This document shows, one piece after another, positions 15,390 through 23,056 of a stretch of DNA of 64,000 bases. Location: positions 62,001 through 126,000 of the forward strand of contig ACOK01000116.1 of NCBI GenBank assembly GCA_000174895.1, given 5' to 3'. Source of the DNA: Ruminococcus flavefaciens FD-1. Its GTDB lineage: Bacteria; Bacillota; Clostridia; Oscillospirales; Ruminococcaceae. The notes beneath the pieces were generated by a model. The model was given only the letters and a program-made list of their open reading frames with translations, made no database searches and had not been told where the DNA came from. The stretch's first letter is position 1. The number at the start of each line of letters is the position of its first letter. The position numbers and the translations under genes are program-made.

Positions 15390-17078
15390 TTATTCCTTTT
15401 CAGATTTATAACTTGTTTTGCATTGAGGACAGTTTCCTGTTCCTCTATTTCTTTTTTTAACGGAATTTTGCCATTCGTACCCACATCTTCCGCATTTCCA
15501 CCAGTATTTTTTGTCACTTCCAGCCAGTACATCTTTAGGTGTCAGTTCTCCATTTTTGGTTGGATGCCATTCTGCTGCAAGTTGTGGATTTTTTGATTGG
15601 AGATCGTTAAATCCGATAAGTATTCGTTTACCAGCACAATAAGGACATCCTTGACCTTTTCTTATTTTCCCATTTGAAGCAATTTGCTGTTTTTGTGTTC
15701 TTCTACTAATAGGCATTGTCCATTCATGTCCACATTTTCCAAGCCACCATACAGTTTTATCAGTACGTTTATTAACTCTGTCTGGAGTAAGATCACCATT
15801 TTTGGTAGGATGCCATTCTGCTGCAATTTTTGGGAAACATACAGCTAAACTATTATTATATTTTTTAGTAGCATATTGCTCTAATATTTTGCCGCTATCC
15901 TTTGTTACATCAACACAAACATAACTTGCTTCTAAATATTTCAATAATTCAATTATAACATCATTTAATGATTCATTAGTAGTTGAATCTTTTCTATTAA
16001 ATACAATACAATTTTCAATTGTTTCCAATTTAGGCTCACGAATACGAATTAAAGTTATTTTGTTTTCTTTGCATATTTGATTTTTTAAAATATCATTTTT
16101 CTTCCTTTTTTCAATACTGTGCCATGCTTCACCGTCATACTCTATTGCTGTATTGATAGAAGGAATGAAAATATCTAACTCAATATCAATATGATAATCG
16201 CTATTTATAGCATCAGGAAAAGCTTGTTTTATATAATAAAAAACAGCTTGTTCACAAAAAGAATTGACTTTTTCAATGTTACAACGTGGACACCCACTAT
16301 TATTAAAAGTTCTGTTTAAGACTTTAGCTTTCCATTCATGACCTTCGCTACATTGCCACCAAACAGATTTACCACTTTTAGCTGTAACATCTGTTGGCTT
16401 TAATTCGCCATTTTTACTATAGTTCCATTCTTGTGCGACATTTGGAAATTGACTTAATAAATCTGTTTCTCCAACAATAATATTTTTACCTGTACAGTAA
16501 GGACAACCATGATTTTTTTTCTTATCGTTTCTACTGGCTACCTCCGCAAGCCAAGAACGACCACATTCTTTACATTTCCACCACACTTTAATATGACTCG
16601 CACCTGTTAGTTTGTTCAAGTCTAAAGCTAATGCAGCGTTTTTTTCATAATCATATTCCTTCATCAAATCCAAACAATCTTTAAGTAGTCCTCTTGTGTT
16701 ATTCAAACATCCACAGGATTTTGTTTCTCCTGTTACAAGACCACTCATATTAACAACTGTTGTGTTGCCACAATCACAGATACAATTACACCTACTTAAT
16801 CTATGTCCAGAAGGAGATACATAATCATTAGCCATAGAAGTTACAAGTAGTTTTCCAAATTTTTGACCTGTTATGTCTACACGTCTTTCTAAATAAATAC
16901 ACTGTAAACATTTACCGCTCTTTTTTGCTGTAGTTAATCGTGACTTAAATATATTTCCACATTTGCATTTAAAATTAAAAATACGCTGCCTTGAACCGTT
17001 TGGTGTAACATGAGGTTCTAATTCCTCTAATACTGTTAAATCGCCAATAACCTCTCCGATATAGTTATGAGCTTTAAT
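15390..17078 (-). CDS. Cysteine-rich zinc-ribbon protein with EDxHD/VSR-like nuclease domain
   Basis: The reading frame is open from 17078 to 15390 (562 codons), although the first ATG is only at 16835. The upstream part is clearly coding: GEVIGDLTVLEEL and CKCGNIFKSR..SGKCLQC form a first cysteine module similar to the second, FGKLLVTS..CICDCGNTT..SCGCL. Next come repeated WW.C..GHEW / CP.C treble-clef zinc ribbons. In the middle is a restriction-fold domain with SFCEQAVFYYIKQAFPDA, DIELDIFIPSINTAIEYDG and AWH, like VSR and EDxHD homing nucleases. Two more zinc ribbons follow. A start at ATT (17076-17078), six bases after GGGGGG, is proposed. Role, homing or defence, unknown. Confidence 0.65.
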   Translation of the reverse strand: MKAHNYIGEVIGDLTVLEELEPHVTPNGSRQRIFNFKCKCGNIFKSRLTTAKKSGKCLQCIYLERRVDITGQKFGKLLVTSMANDYVSPSGHRLSRCNCICDCGNTTVVNMSGLVTGETKSCGCLNNTRGLLKDCLDLMKEYDYEKNAALALDLNKLTGASHIKVWWKCKECGRSWLAEVASRNDKKKNHGCPYCTGKNIIVGETDLLSQFPNVAQEWNYSKNGELKPTDVTAKSGKSVWWQCSEGHEWKAKVLNRTFNNSGCPRCNIEKVNSFCEQAVFYYIKQAFPDAINSDYHIDIELDIFIPSINTAIEYDGEAWHSIEKRKKNDILKNQICKENKITLIRIREPKLETIENCIVFNRKDSTTNESLNDVIIELLKYLEASYVCVDVTKDSGKILEQYATKKYNNSLAVCFPKIAAEWHPTKNGDLTPDRVNKRTDKTVWWLGKCGHEWTMPISRRTQKQQIASNGKIRKGQGCPYCAGKRILIGFNDLQSKNPQLAAEWHPTKNGELTPKDVLAGSDKKYWWKCGRCGYEWQNSVKKRNRGTGNCPQCKTSYKSEKE

Positions 17079-17270
17079 AGTAATCCCCCCTGTTGGTTGT
17101 AAGAAATCCGCTTACATCCTGATAGAGTGTACCCTATCGGGATATTTGTGAAGTGTCCTTTTTAAGTGCGTATTTGCATTTATAAACATCCGAAAATAAT
17201 ACTCCACTCTAAACGGATGCTTTACTGTTATTATATCATATTAATGCTGCTGATTCAAGATGTATAAATA

Positions 17271-17310
17271 AAAGGCTGCTTTGCTCAACTCATGAAACAA
17301 AGCAGCCTTT
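17271..17310. terminator. Bidirectional hairpin terminator
   Basis: AAAGGCTGCTTTG (17271-17283) pairs with CAAAGCAGCCTTT (17298-17310), A-rich before and T-rich after. It separates the nuclease promoter region from the convergent side of the small genes. The rest of 17079-17396 is AT-rich with no gene. Confidence 0.7.
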
Positions 17311-17396
17311 CATTTAGATAAGTAAGGTAGGTGTTTTTATACGATAGAACAATTTTATTATAATGTATATCTCCTGTACTGTCAAGTATTATACAT

Positions 17397-17627
17397 CTAT
17401 TCATCCAAGAAATTCTCAATAACCGTCATTATTTCATTCAGACGTTTATTGCCGATACCGTTTATCTTACTGAGCCGTTCTTCAAGGACAGTCAGATCGA
17501 GTGTTGTCTTTACACCTTGCTGCTCCAGCAGCTCATCGCCGTATTTCAGGATAAACTTTGTTAGTTCTTCACGGTTCATCTTCTTGATACTTTTATATGT
17601 GTCTCTGTCGATAATCTCTTTATTCAT
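17397..17627 (-). CDS. Small helix-hairpin-helix protein, 76 aa
   Basis: An acidic helical N-terminus is followed by LSKINGIGNKRLNEIMTVIE (about 52-71), a helix-hairpin-helix motif that binds DNA without sequence specificity. It overlaps the preceding gene by 4 nt (ATGA), so the two are co-translated. Function unknown. Confidence 0.6.
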   Translation of the reverse strand: MNKEIIDRDTYKSIKKMNREELTKFILKYGDELLEQQGVKTTLDLTVLEERLSKINGIGNKRLNEIMTVIENFLDE

Positions 17628-17809
17628 TCAGGTTCACCTTCCTTAAAATTGTAGCATTCGTTACAAACTTTTGAATCTTGAAAATCGCAATAATCACACA
17701 TATTAACTATGCCGTTTTCAATGTCGGGTAAAATTTCTTGCCATTCCCCATCTGGTAGATACTTCAAAACAAAGCGATCTTTCATGTTCTCTAATCTTCC
17801 TGTTGGCAT
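17624..17809 (-). CDS. Small cysteine-rich protein, 61 aa
   Basis: MCDYCDFQDSKVCNEC (about 36-51) looks like a single zinc site. The start is uncertain: the ATG at 17785 has AGGAAG upstream and may be the real one. Overlaps the helix-hairpin-helix gene by 4 nt. Confidence 0.5.
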   Translation of the reverse strand: MPTGRLENMKDRFVLKYLPDGEWQEILPDIENGIVNMCDYCDFQDSKVCNECYNFKEGEPE

Positions 17810-17909
17810 TCGTGTTCGACTATTTCATCTGATTTGATCTTGTAAACTCATTAATGTTCTTGTCTAAGTGTTCTTTCATTTTAGTAATTACTATATTGAA
17901 AAGAAAAAA

Positions 17910-18098
17910 TTATTTATCTATGTTTTTCTGCATATCTGCGTCAATCAGGCTCATTATAAGCTCTGTCAGGCTCATCCCCTTTGACTGAGCATATTCCTTG
18001 TATTCGTCCTTCTTGCCCTTCGGCAGATTCAGAGTGAGCTTGTCACGGCTCTCTTTCATATACTTCATAGTTCTGTTCTTTGAATTTTCGTTATACAT
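17910..18098 (-). CDS. Ribbon-helix-helix (Arc/CopG-type) repressor, 62 aa
   Basis: KLTLNLPKGKKDEYKEYAQS (about 21-40) followed by GMSLTELIMSLIDADMQK is a typical ribbon-helix-helix fold, with the beta strand LTLNLP entering the major groove. The start at 18098 is chosen because GGAG lies 7 bp upstream and the next ATG upstream overlaps the -10 box. It is divergent from the 18378 operon, with three repeats of ATAGCCGTGTA in the shared region. Confidence 0.78.
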   Translation of the reverse strand: MYNENSKNRTMKYMKESRDKLTLNLPKGKKDEYKEYAQSKGMSLTELIMSLIDADMQKNIDK

Positions 18099-18113
18099 AG
18101 TCGCTCCGATCCC

Positions 18114-18131
18114 GTTGCTACTTGTAGCAAC
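18114..18131 (+). repeat. 18-bp palindromic ICE site 8
   Basis: GTTGCTACTTGTAGCAAC in the short leader of the ribbon-helix-helix gene. The leader frame through it also reads VATSSN, in phase with the gene. Confidence 0.88.
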
Positions 18132-18150
18132 GCAGTAAATTGATATATTC

Positions 18151-18317
18151 ATTCTATCATATAGCCGTGTAATAGTCAAGTTCAGCTCATAGATTTGTAG
18201 AATCTAACAAAAAAAGAAAGCGCATAGCCGTGTATATGTGCAACTATACGAAATTTCCAGATTTTGGCTATATTTCGATGAATAGCTGTTGACGTATAGC
18301 CGTGTATATGCTATAAT
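18151..18317. promoter_or_regulatory. Divergent promoters with three ATAGCCGTGTA operators
   Basis: Minus promoter: TTGACT (18174-18179), 17 bp, TAGAAT (18151-18156). Plus promoter: TTGACG (18289-18294), 17 bp, TATAAT (18312-18317). ATAGCCGTGTA occurs at 18161, 18224 and 18296; the first and third fill the spacers of the two promoters. This is the expected layout for autorepression and for control of the 18378 operon by the ribbon-helix-helix protein. Confidence 0.8.
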
Positions 18318-18377
18318 TATTACAGAGGTTGAGATAAACCACAGGAACTTGAAAATTGAATAAATGGAGGATTCAAG

Positions 18378-18560
18378 ATGGCAAAGACTACAAAGACCTA
18401 CAAATGGGGACTGTTCTCAGACTACGGTATGAAAATACTGAACGAGACATTCACAACAAAGCGTGAAGCTCAGAAAGCTTTCAGAGAATGGGGATACACC
18501 AAAGATTCAGAAGCTTGGATAGAGAAAGTCCCAATGGATGCAAAAGGAAAATTCGACTAA
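18378..18560 (+). CDS. Hypothetical small protein, 60 aa
   Basis: First gene of the operon under the ATAGCCGTGTA operators; GGAGGATTCAAG precedes the ATG. Basic, aromatic-rich, begins MAKTTKTYKWGLFSDYG. No recognised domain. Confidence 0.6.
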   Translation: MAKTTKTYKWGLFSDYGMKILNETFTTKREAQKAFREWGYTKDSEAWIEKVPMDAKGKFD

Positions 18561-18568
18561 TGACAAAA

Positions 18569-18600
18569 GCTGACCTATCAGGCTATACGGGGAGAAAGAG
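18569..18600 (+). repeat. Shared leader sequence, copy 1
   Basis: AGCTGACCTATCAGGCTATA followed by CGGGGAGAA. A related sequence occurs at 19025-19054; each copy lies between a stop codon and the next ribosome binding site. Confidence 0.55.
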
Positions 18601-18608
18601 GAACAACC

Positions 18609-18815
18609 ATGAATACAACGATTGAACTTGGAGCATACGTAAGAACAGATCGCTTCTGTACCGTGACAATAGATGCTATATTCGCAGACAACGAGGATGC
18701 CGTAAAGTGCGGATATACCGAACCGACATACACAAAGATAGACGGATGGGAGATCAAGGGAAAGTCAATCGACTGCTATCACATGAGATTTGCAGCTATC
18801 AGAAAAGGGGAATAA
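18609..18815 (+). CDS. Hypothetical small protein, 68 aa
   Basis: Beta-rich acidic sequence starting MNTTIELGAYVRTDRFCTV, with GGGGAGAAAGAGG upstream. The next gene starts 3 bp after its stop. No family recognised. Confidence 0.55.
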   Translation: MNTTIELGAYVRTDRFCTVTIDAIFADNEDAVKCGYTEPTYTKIDGWEIKGKSIDCYHMRFAAIRKGE

Positions 18816-18817
18816 CG

Positions 18818-19018
18818 ATGATAAAAACGATATATCAGGACAAATACAATCCACAAAAGACATGGGAGGTAACATCAATGTCACATGGCTTTTACCTCAA
18901 ACAATTCATTTGCAAAAAGCAATTCGGCAGAGGGCTGAAAACATCGAGGGAATATATTCAAAGTATCGGAATATTAGATATGAAGATATTGACCAGATGG
19001 GAAGAACCCGAAAAATAA
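18818..19018 (+). CDS. Hypothetical small basic protein, 66 aa
   Basis: The ATG at 18818 follows AAAAGGGGAATAACG. Basic (QFICKKQFGRGLKTSREYI), perhaps nucleic-acid binding. No family recognised. Confidence 0.5.
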   Translation: MIKTIYQDKYNPQKTWEVTSMSHGFYLKQFICKKQFGRGLKTSREYIQSIGILDMKILTRWEEPEK

Positions 19019-19024
19019 TTCAGA

Positions 19025-19054
19025 AGCTGACCTATCGGCATGACGGGGAGAATG
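19025..19054 (+). repeat. Shared leader sequence, copy 2
   Basis: AGCTGACCTATCGGCATGAC then GGGGAGAA, matching 18569-18600 at most positions. Confidence 0.5.
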
Positions 19055-19063
19055 GAGTACACC

Positions 19064-19465
19064 ATGACACTTTACGATTTTATATTACAGGAACAGGGAG
19101 ACTTCGATACATATGATACAGTATTTGATGTATGTGTTACCGTCTGCGAACCGTATGAGTATGATGAGGGAAACAAGAAAGACTACTACGATATCTTCAA
19201 TGACCTCATTATGAAGAACGTTGAAGTTGACTACAAGAAAAGCGACTATGAATGTATCTGCAAGTGGAACGACTTCATTGAAAAGAACATCGAGACATTC
19301 CGAAAGGCTGCTGATGAGCTGTGGTATCACACACCTAAGAATGACGATGATCTGATTTATGAATGGATAAGAGAAATAAACTCATGGATGGCAGGATATG
19401 TCAGCGAAAGCGTTTACAAGAAATTCGTTACCGAATACGGTGAACAGCTTAAACCATGTGCATGA
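19064..19465 (+). CDS. Hypothetical acidic protein, 133 aa
   Basis: The start at 19064 is chosen for the GGAG 8 bp upstream. Very acidic, begins MTLYDFILQEQGDFDTYDTV. Its acidity and small size would suit a DNA-mimic antirestriction protein, but no such family is recognised. Confidence 0.55.
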   Translation: MTLYDFILQEQGDFDTYDTVFDVCVTVCEPYEYDEGNKKDYYDIFNDLIMKNVEVDYKKSDYECICKWNDFIEKNIETFRKAADELWYHTPKNDDDLIYEWIREINSWMAGYVSESVYKKFVTEYGEQLKPCA

Positions 19466-19484
19466 TATAAACCACAGATCGAGC

Positions 19485-19510
19485 GGAGCTGAGAAGCTCC
19501 GCAGAAAGGA
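19485..19510 (+). promoter_or_regulatory. Leader hairpin directly before a ribosome binding site, second copy
   Basis: GGAGCT-GAGA-AGCTCC then GCAGAAAGGA; shares the GCTCCGCAGAAAGGA part with 6217-6231. Confidence 0.5.
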
Positions 19511-19516
19511 GCTTTT

Positions 19517-19804
19517 ATGAGCTATAATATGGAATACCCACAGATATTCAAGCCGGTAAAGGGAAAGATATACAACAATAAGAACGGTAGCCGTTATCTT
19601 TGTACAAGTGTTGAGCATGATAAATACGGCAGATATACAAGACAGGCTGAGTTTGTATCAAGCTCTGGTTGGCATCTGACCGCTGATTGTCCGAGACAGT
19701 ATAAGGACGGTTGCATTGAATGGGATTCATCCTATAATGGATTCTTCATCGAACTTGCCACAGCAAGTGAAATGTTTACTCGGGCTGAAAAAGAAAAGGA
19801 ATAA
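19517..19804 (+). CDS. Hypothetical protein, 95 aa
   Basis: Begins MSYNMEYPQIFKPVKGKIYN; beta-rich, soluble. Last gene of the operon. Its end overlaps the convergent gene at 19776 by 29 bp. No family recognised. Confidence 0.55.
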   Translation: MSYNMEYPQIFKPVKGKIYNNKNGSRYLCTSVEHDKYGRYTRQAEFVSSSGWHLTADCPRQYKDGCIEWDSSYNGFFIELATASEMFTRAEKEKE

Positions 19805-20414
19805 GCCTTTGTTCATCAAGTGAACAGAACTCTAATGCAGCTCTATCAGGCTGAACATTATATCTTGCACCGTTGATCTCTAATCTTCCGGCTATCATCA
19901 TCTGTATCATGTTATGATATGAATTACGGAATCTGAGCTTTTCATCATTGGAAAGAGCTGAAAGTCCTAAATCCTGAATCAGGCTCAGATCGTCAATAGC
20001 GGAAGCAGAGGACTCATCCAACGCACTGAAAAGAGGTTTGTCATCTGAAAGTCCAAGTTCATTTCTGATAGCATCTACATTTCTGTTTGTAATTGTCCAG
20101 CGTTTCGGCGGATAATCGCCTATAACGTCCTCAAAATCGTATAGTGTGACTTCATTGCCTTTTGTATCGAGGAATGGAATACCTTTGCTTGTTGGACTTA
20201 TCTGATATCCGGCACGTTTCCATTGGTTGCCGGATGCAATAAACTGAGCATCAGGACGATTAACGTAGAATTCCAGAGCCACAGATACAGGATGTTTGAA
20301 TACCCTTCCGAAGTATTTCAGGAATTTTGTGTACTCAATATCATCTTTGGACATACGGTTGATTGTCTGTTCACCCGATTGGCTGTAGTGCCCTACGGGT
20401 ATAGAATTTGCCAT
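19776..20414 (-). CDS. Hypothetical ICE protein, 212 aa
   Basis: Soluble protein with FLKYFGRVFKHPVSVALEFY and GIPFLDTKGNEVTLYDFEDV; the pattern recalls the N-terminal modules of large polyvalent/LtrC-type proteins carried on Firmicutes ICEs near topB. GAGGAGGTATAATAATT precedes the ATG. It may be a shortened relative of such a protein, since the expected large gene and relaxase are missing nearby. The family call is tentative. Confidence 0.5.
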   Translation of the reverse strand: MANSIPVGHYSQSGEQTINRMSKDDIEYTKFLKYFGRVFKHPVSVALEFYVNRPDAQFIASGNQWKRAGYQISPTSKGIPFLDTKGNEVTLYDFEDVIGDYPPKRWTITNRNVDAIRNELGLSDDKPLFSALDESSASAIDDLSLIQDLGLSALSNDEKLRFRNSYHNMIQMMIAGRLEINGARYNVQPDRAALEFCSLDEQRLIPFLFQPE

Positions 20415-20811
20415 AATTATTATACCTCCTCAATATTTTAGCACTTTAAAGCAATGTTAGCAATTCTTTTTGCATAATATTTGTGTTTTTTGAATTTGTT
20501 CTACATTCGCTACAAAAGAAAGCCTGAAATTTATTGCCTGATTATTTGGTTTAACGTCAATTTTTATGAAATCTTCGCATAGGAATTTGTTTTGCTAAGT
20601 TTTCAACATTGAAACACCTCGATCCATCGGGATTTGCTTTATTGAAAAGAAAAACGCACTGATTTTTCTAACTTTTCAGGCGCACATCAAAGCGTATATT
20701 ATAATAAAGATTTATATACTTCATGTTATAATATACTAAGAGTAAATCTTTTTTTTTTATTTCAATAAAGTAAGAGTATTGGGTACTTGAAGATGAGTTT
20801 AAATTTGCGGA
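20415..20811. other. AT-rich intergenic stretch without a recognised gene
   Basis: Contains one copy of the ATTGAAAAGAAAAA motif (20641) that also follows the stops of hicB and the ribbon-helix-helix gene, and poly-T at 20750. No supported ORF. Confidence 0.6.
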
Positions 20812-21672
20812 CTACCCTGTTTCAAAAAAGTTTTTGCCGTTCACTTGACAAATCTGTTTTTTTGTGATATTATTACAAGTGAAATGGATGCTTTTTATAA
20901 GCGTTAAACCAGTCCGATTGTATTCGCAGTGCAATCGGGCTATTCTTTTACTCTGTTTTTTTATCGTTCCTCTTACATACATTATGAGGAAATAATGATT
21001 ATCTACATACACTCTCTTGTTTTCTCTGGATTTGCGCTTGTTCCTTCTTAGGAGCTTCATTTCTTCAAGTTCTGATATTGTTTCTATTATTGTCTCACGC
21101 TTCATACCTGTCTGCTTTGAGATATCATTGTAGCTGTTCCAGCAGTCCCTGAGCTGTATCGAGAAGCTCTTGCATATAAAGAGGTAGATCATCATTTGTC
21201 TCGGAACGAGCTTTCCGAATACACTGAAATCTACAAAGAAATAGCTGTCCGTTGTGGGCAGCTTTCTTACTATATATATGTATGTGCCTTTATGTCCATT
21301 TGCTTTCACAGAGCGTTTTACAGGCTCTACAAGACCTTTTTTCGCAAGGCTGTCAATTACCTTTGCTACTGTTTGTGTAGTCTTTATACCGCATTTATTA
21401 GCTATTGTAGACTGTTCTGACTGTGACGTGAACGTCTGAGTTTCAGATTCAGTAACTATCTTGTACCATTCTGCTGTCTTTTCCTTCATATAGGCGATGT
21501 ATTTATCATAGTTGCTTTTGCCGAGAGCAATATTATTCAGCTGTTTTTCAAGTTCTCCTGTGTATGCTGCTGATTTCAGTTCCTTAATAGGCAACTGATC
21601 TATCAGGTACATTCCGAGTTCTGTTGGATATATGGACTTGCCTTTTTTAGCGAAATACTCCTTATCGAACAA
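20812..21672 (-). CDS. Chimeric ORF: C-terminal topoisomerase III fragment fused to a winged-helix protein
   Basis: 286 residues. Residues 1 to about 75 (FAKKGKSIYPTELGMYLIDQ, AYTGELEKQLNNIALGK) match the C-terminal end of topoisomerase III. From about 80 the sequence changes to a helix-turn-helix protein: STIANKCGIKTTQTVAKVID and a second HTH, YNDISKQTGMKRETIIETIS, like plasmid replication or HTH_36 regulators. No ribosome binding site lies before the first ATG, so this looks like the 3' part of a rearranged gene. Confidence 0.55.
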   Translation of the reverse strand: MFDKEYFAKKGKSIYPTELGMYLIDQLPIKELKSAAYTGELEKQLNNIALGKSNYDKYIAYMKEKTAEWYKIVTESETQTFTSQSEQSTIANKCGIKTTQTVAKVIDSLAKKGLVEPVKRSVKANGHKGTYIYIVRKLPTTDSYFFVDFSVFGKLVPRQMMIYLFICKSFSIQLRDCWNSYNDISKQTGMKRETIIETISELEEMKLLRRNKRKSRENKRVYVDNHYFLIMYVRGTIKKQSKRIARLHCEYNRTGLTLIKSIHFTCNNITKKQICQVNGKNFFETG

Positions 21673-21677
21673 GGACT

Positions 21678-22676
21678 TCAGGATCGGACCTCTTGTAGCG
21701 TCAGTTCATAAAGTTTCTGCATTATCTTCTGAGTTTTATCAGCAGACCAGCTGAATTTTTTACTGCAAGCTATCTGAAGCTGTGTTGTATTATACAGCAA
21801 TGGTGCTGCTTCTGTTTTATGTTTTGTTTCAATTGAGCTAACAACTCCGTTTTTTCCTTTACAGTCATTGAGCGCAGCCATTGCAGCTGCTTTATCTGTG
21901 AAGTTTCCTTGTTCATAGGATGCTTCAAACTTACCATTAGGAGCTGTAAATGTCGCTGTAAGCTTCCAGAATGGTGTTTTTGTAAAGCTGAGAATTGCTT
22001 TTTCACGCTCTACAACCATATTTATTGTAGCTGTCTGAACTCTGCCGACAGTTAAGAGCTTGTTCATAACGTCAGAATTGCCGTATTTCTTTGTTGCTGC
22101 TACCGTCAGGTTAATTCCTATAAGCCAGTCCGTTATATCCCTTGCACGGGCAGCAAGCTTGAGATCGTTTGCATTTCCGTCAGCAGTATTTGAAAGCTTG
22201 TCTGTTGGCGATTTCAGATTTGCAAAGGCAGAACGAATTTTCTTTTCAGTCAGATCTTCAATCCATACACGCTTGAAAGGCTTATTACATTTGCATACAT
22301 CACATACATAAGTAAATATAAGCTCTCCCTCACGGTCAGGATCAGTTGCATTTATAAGCCAATCAGCTTTGTCCAAGAAACTCTTTACAAGTTTCAGGCA
22401 GTTCAGCGTAGCAGCCTTTGGTGCTGCCCTGAATACATCCGGAATACATGGGAATACAGATAAATCCCATTCTGCATATTTTTCATCATATAACTTTGCA
22501 GGAACAAGCTGTGCCAGATGCCCGACACCGTGACAAAGGACAGCCTGTTCTCCGTTGAAAGTAAATTCATAATATCCTACTGTTGGTTCTGATTTGAGAG
22601 GAATACGCTTACCGGCACCTAAAGCATGAGCTATTTCTTTGGCAAGACTACTTTTTTCTGCATAAATTACTACCAT
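21678..22676 (-). pseudogene. topB: Topoisomerase III, N-terminal part; catalytic segment deleted
   Basis: The ATG at 22676 follows GGAGGAAATAC. The TOPRIM start VIYAEKSSLAKEIAHALG, DATDPDREGELI-type acidic triad (NATDPDREGELIF) and VGRVQTATINMVVERE are present. The frame stops after QKLYELT, where type IA enzymes continue to the TYPRTDS active-site tyrosine. The other frame resumes directly with ATRGPILKSLFDKEYF, a late topoisomerase segment. More than 100 expected codons, including the catalytic Tyr, are missing and the frame shifts at the junction. The product cannot cleave DNA. Confidence 0.82.
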
Positions 22677-22693
22677 GTATTTCCTCCTTTTTA

Positions 22694-22722
22694 TTGACAA
22701 TCGTAATTTGAAATGATATAAT
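22694..22722 (+). promoter_or_regulatory. Consensus promoter for a short antisense-side transcript
   Basis: TTGACA (22694-22699), 17 bp, TATAAT (22717-22722), pointing away from topB with only a terminator downstream. Confidence 0.7.
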
Positions 22723-22728
22723 TAGGCT

Positions 22729-22792
22729 GTATTTTTATACGACACTCCGTTGCTTTTCACACACACTCAGCACGGGGTGTTTTTTTATTATT
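22729..22792 (+). ncRNA. Candidate very short RNA, about 60 nt
   Basis: Starts after the promoter above and ends in ACACTCCGT..ACGGGGTGT, a 9-bp stem followed by TTTTTTT. It overlaps the 3' end of the XRE gene on the other strand. CGACACTCC is complementary to GGAGTGTCG in the candidate RNA at 5148. Confidence 0.45.
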
Positions 22793-22982
22793 TAAGTACA
22801 CGGGAAAGTTTAAGTTCAAGTGCATCACATATTTTCTTATATGATGTTAGACTTGCAGATTTTCCTGTCTCTACGTTGTATACCGTATTTGCGCTCACAC
22901 CGGCTTTTTCAGCAAGTTCTTTCTGCGATAAGCCCAATTTCATTCTTCGTGCCTTAATTATTTCGTTTGCAGCCGCTTTCAT
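22788..22982 (-). CDS. Small XRE-family regulator, 64 aa
   Basis: A single HTH_3 domain: RRMKLGLSQKELAEKAGVSANTVYNVETGKS. Cro-sized. AGAGGTACTATA precedes the ATG. Located between topB and the conjugation operon; the target is unknown. Confidence 0.82.
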   Translation of the reverse strand: MKAAANEIIKARRMKLGLSQKELAEKAGVSANTVYNVETGKSASLTSYKKICDALELKLSRVLK

Positions 22983-23032
22983 TATAGTACCTCTTTGTTT
23001 TTATTCTTTCACTTTTTATCATTACTTTCTGT

Positions 23033-23050
23033 GTTGCTACTTGTAACAAC
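23033..23050 (+). repeat. 18-bp palindromic ICE site 9
   Basis: GTTGCTACTTGTAACAAC between the XRE gene and the coiled-coil gene, 43 bp from site 10. Confidence 0.87.
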
Positions 23051-23056
23051 GGTAAT

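Noticed and set aside
15386..15532. N-terminal extension of the serine recombinase
   Set aside because: The extra 49 codons overlap the end of the nuclease gene in another frame, while the conserved YARVST start follows the internal ATG.
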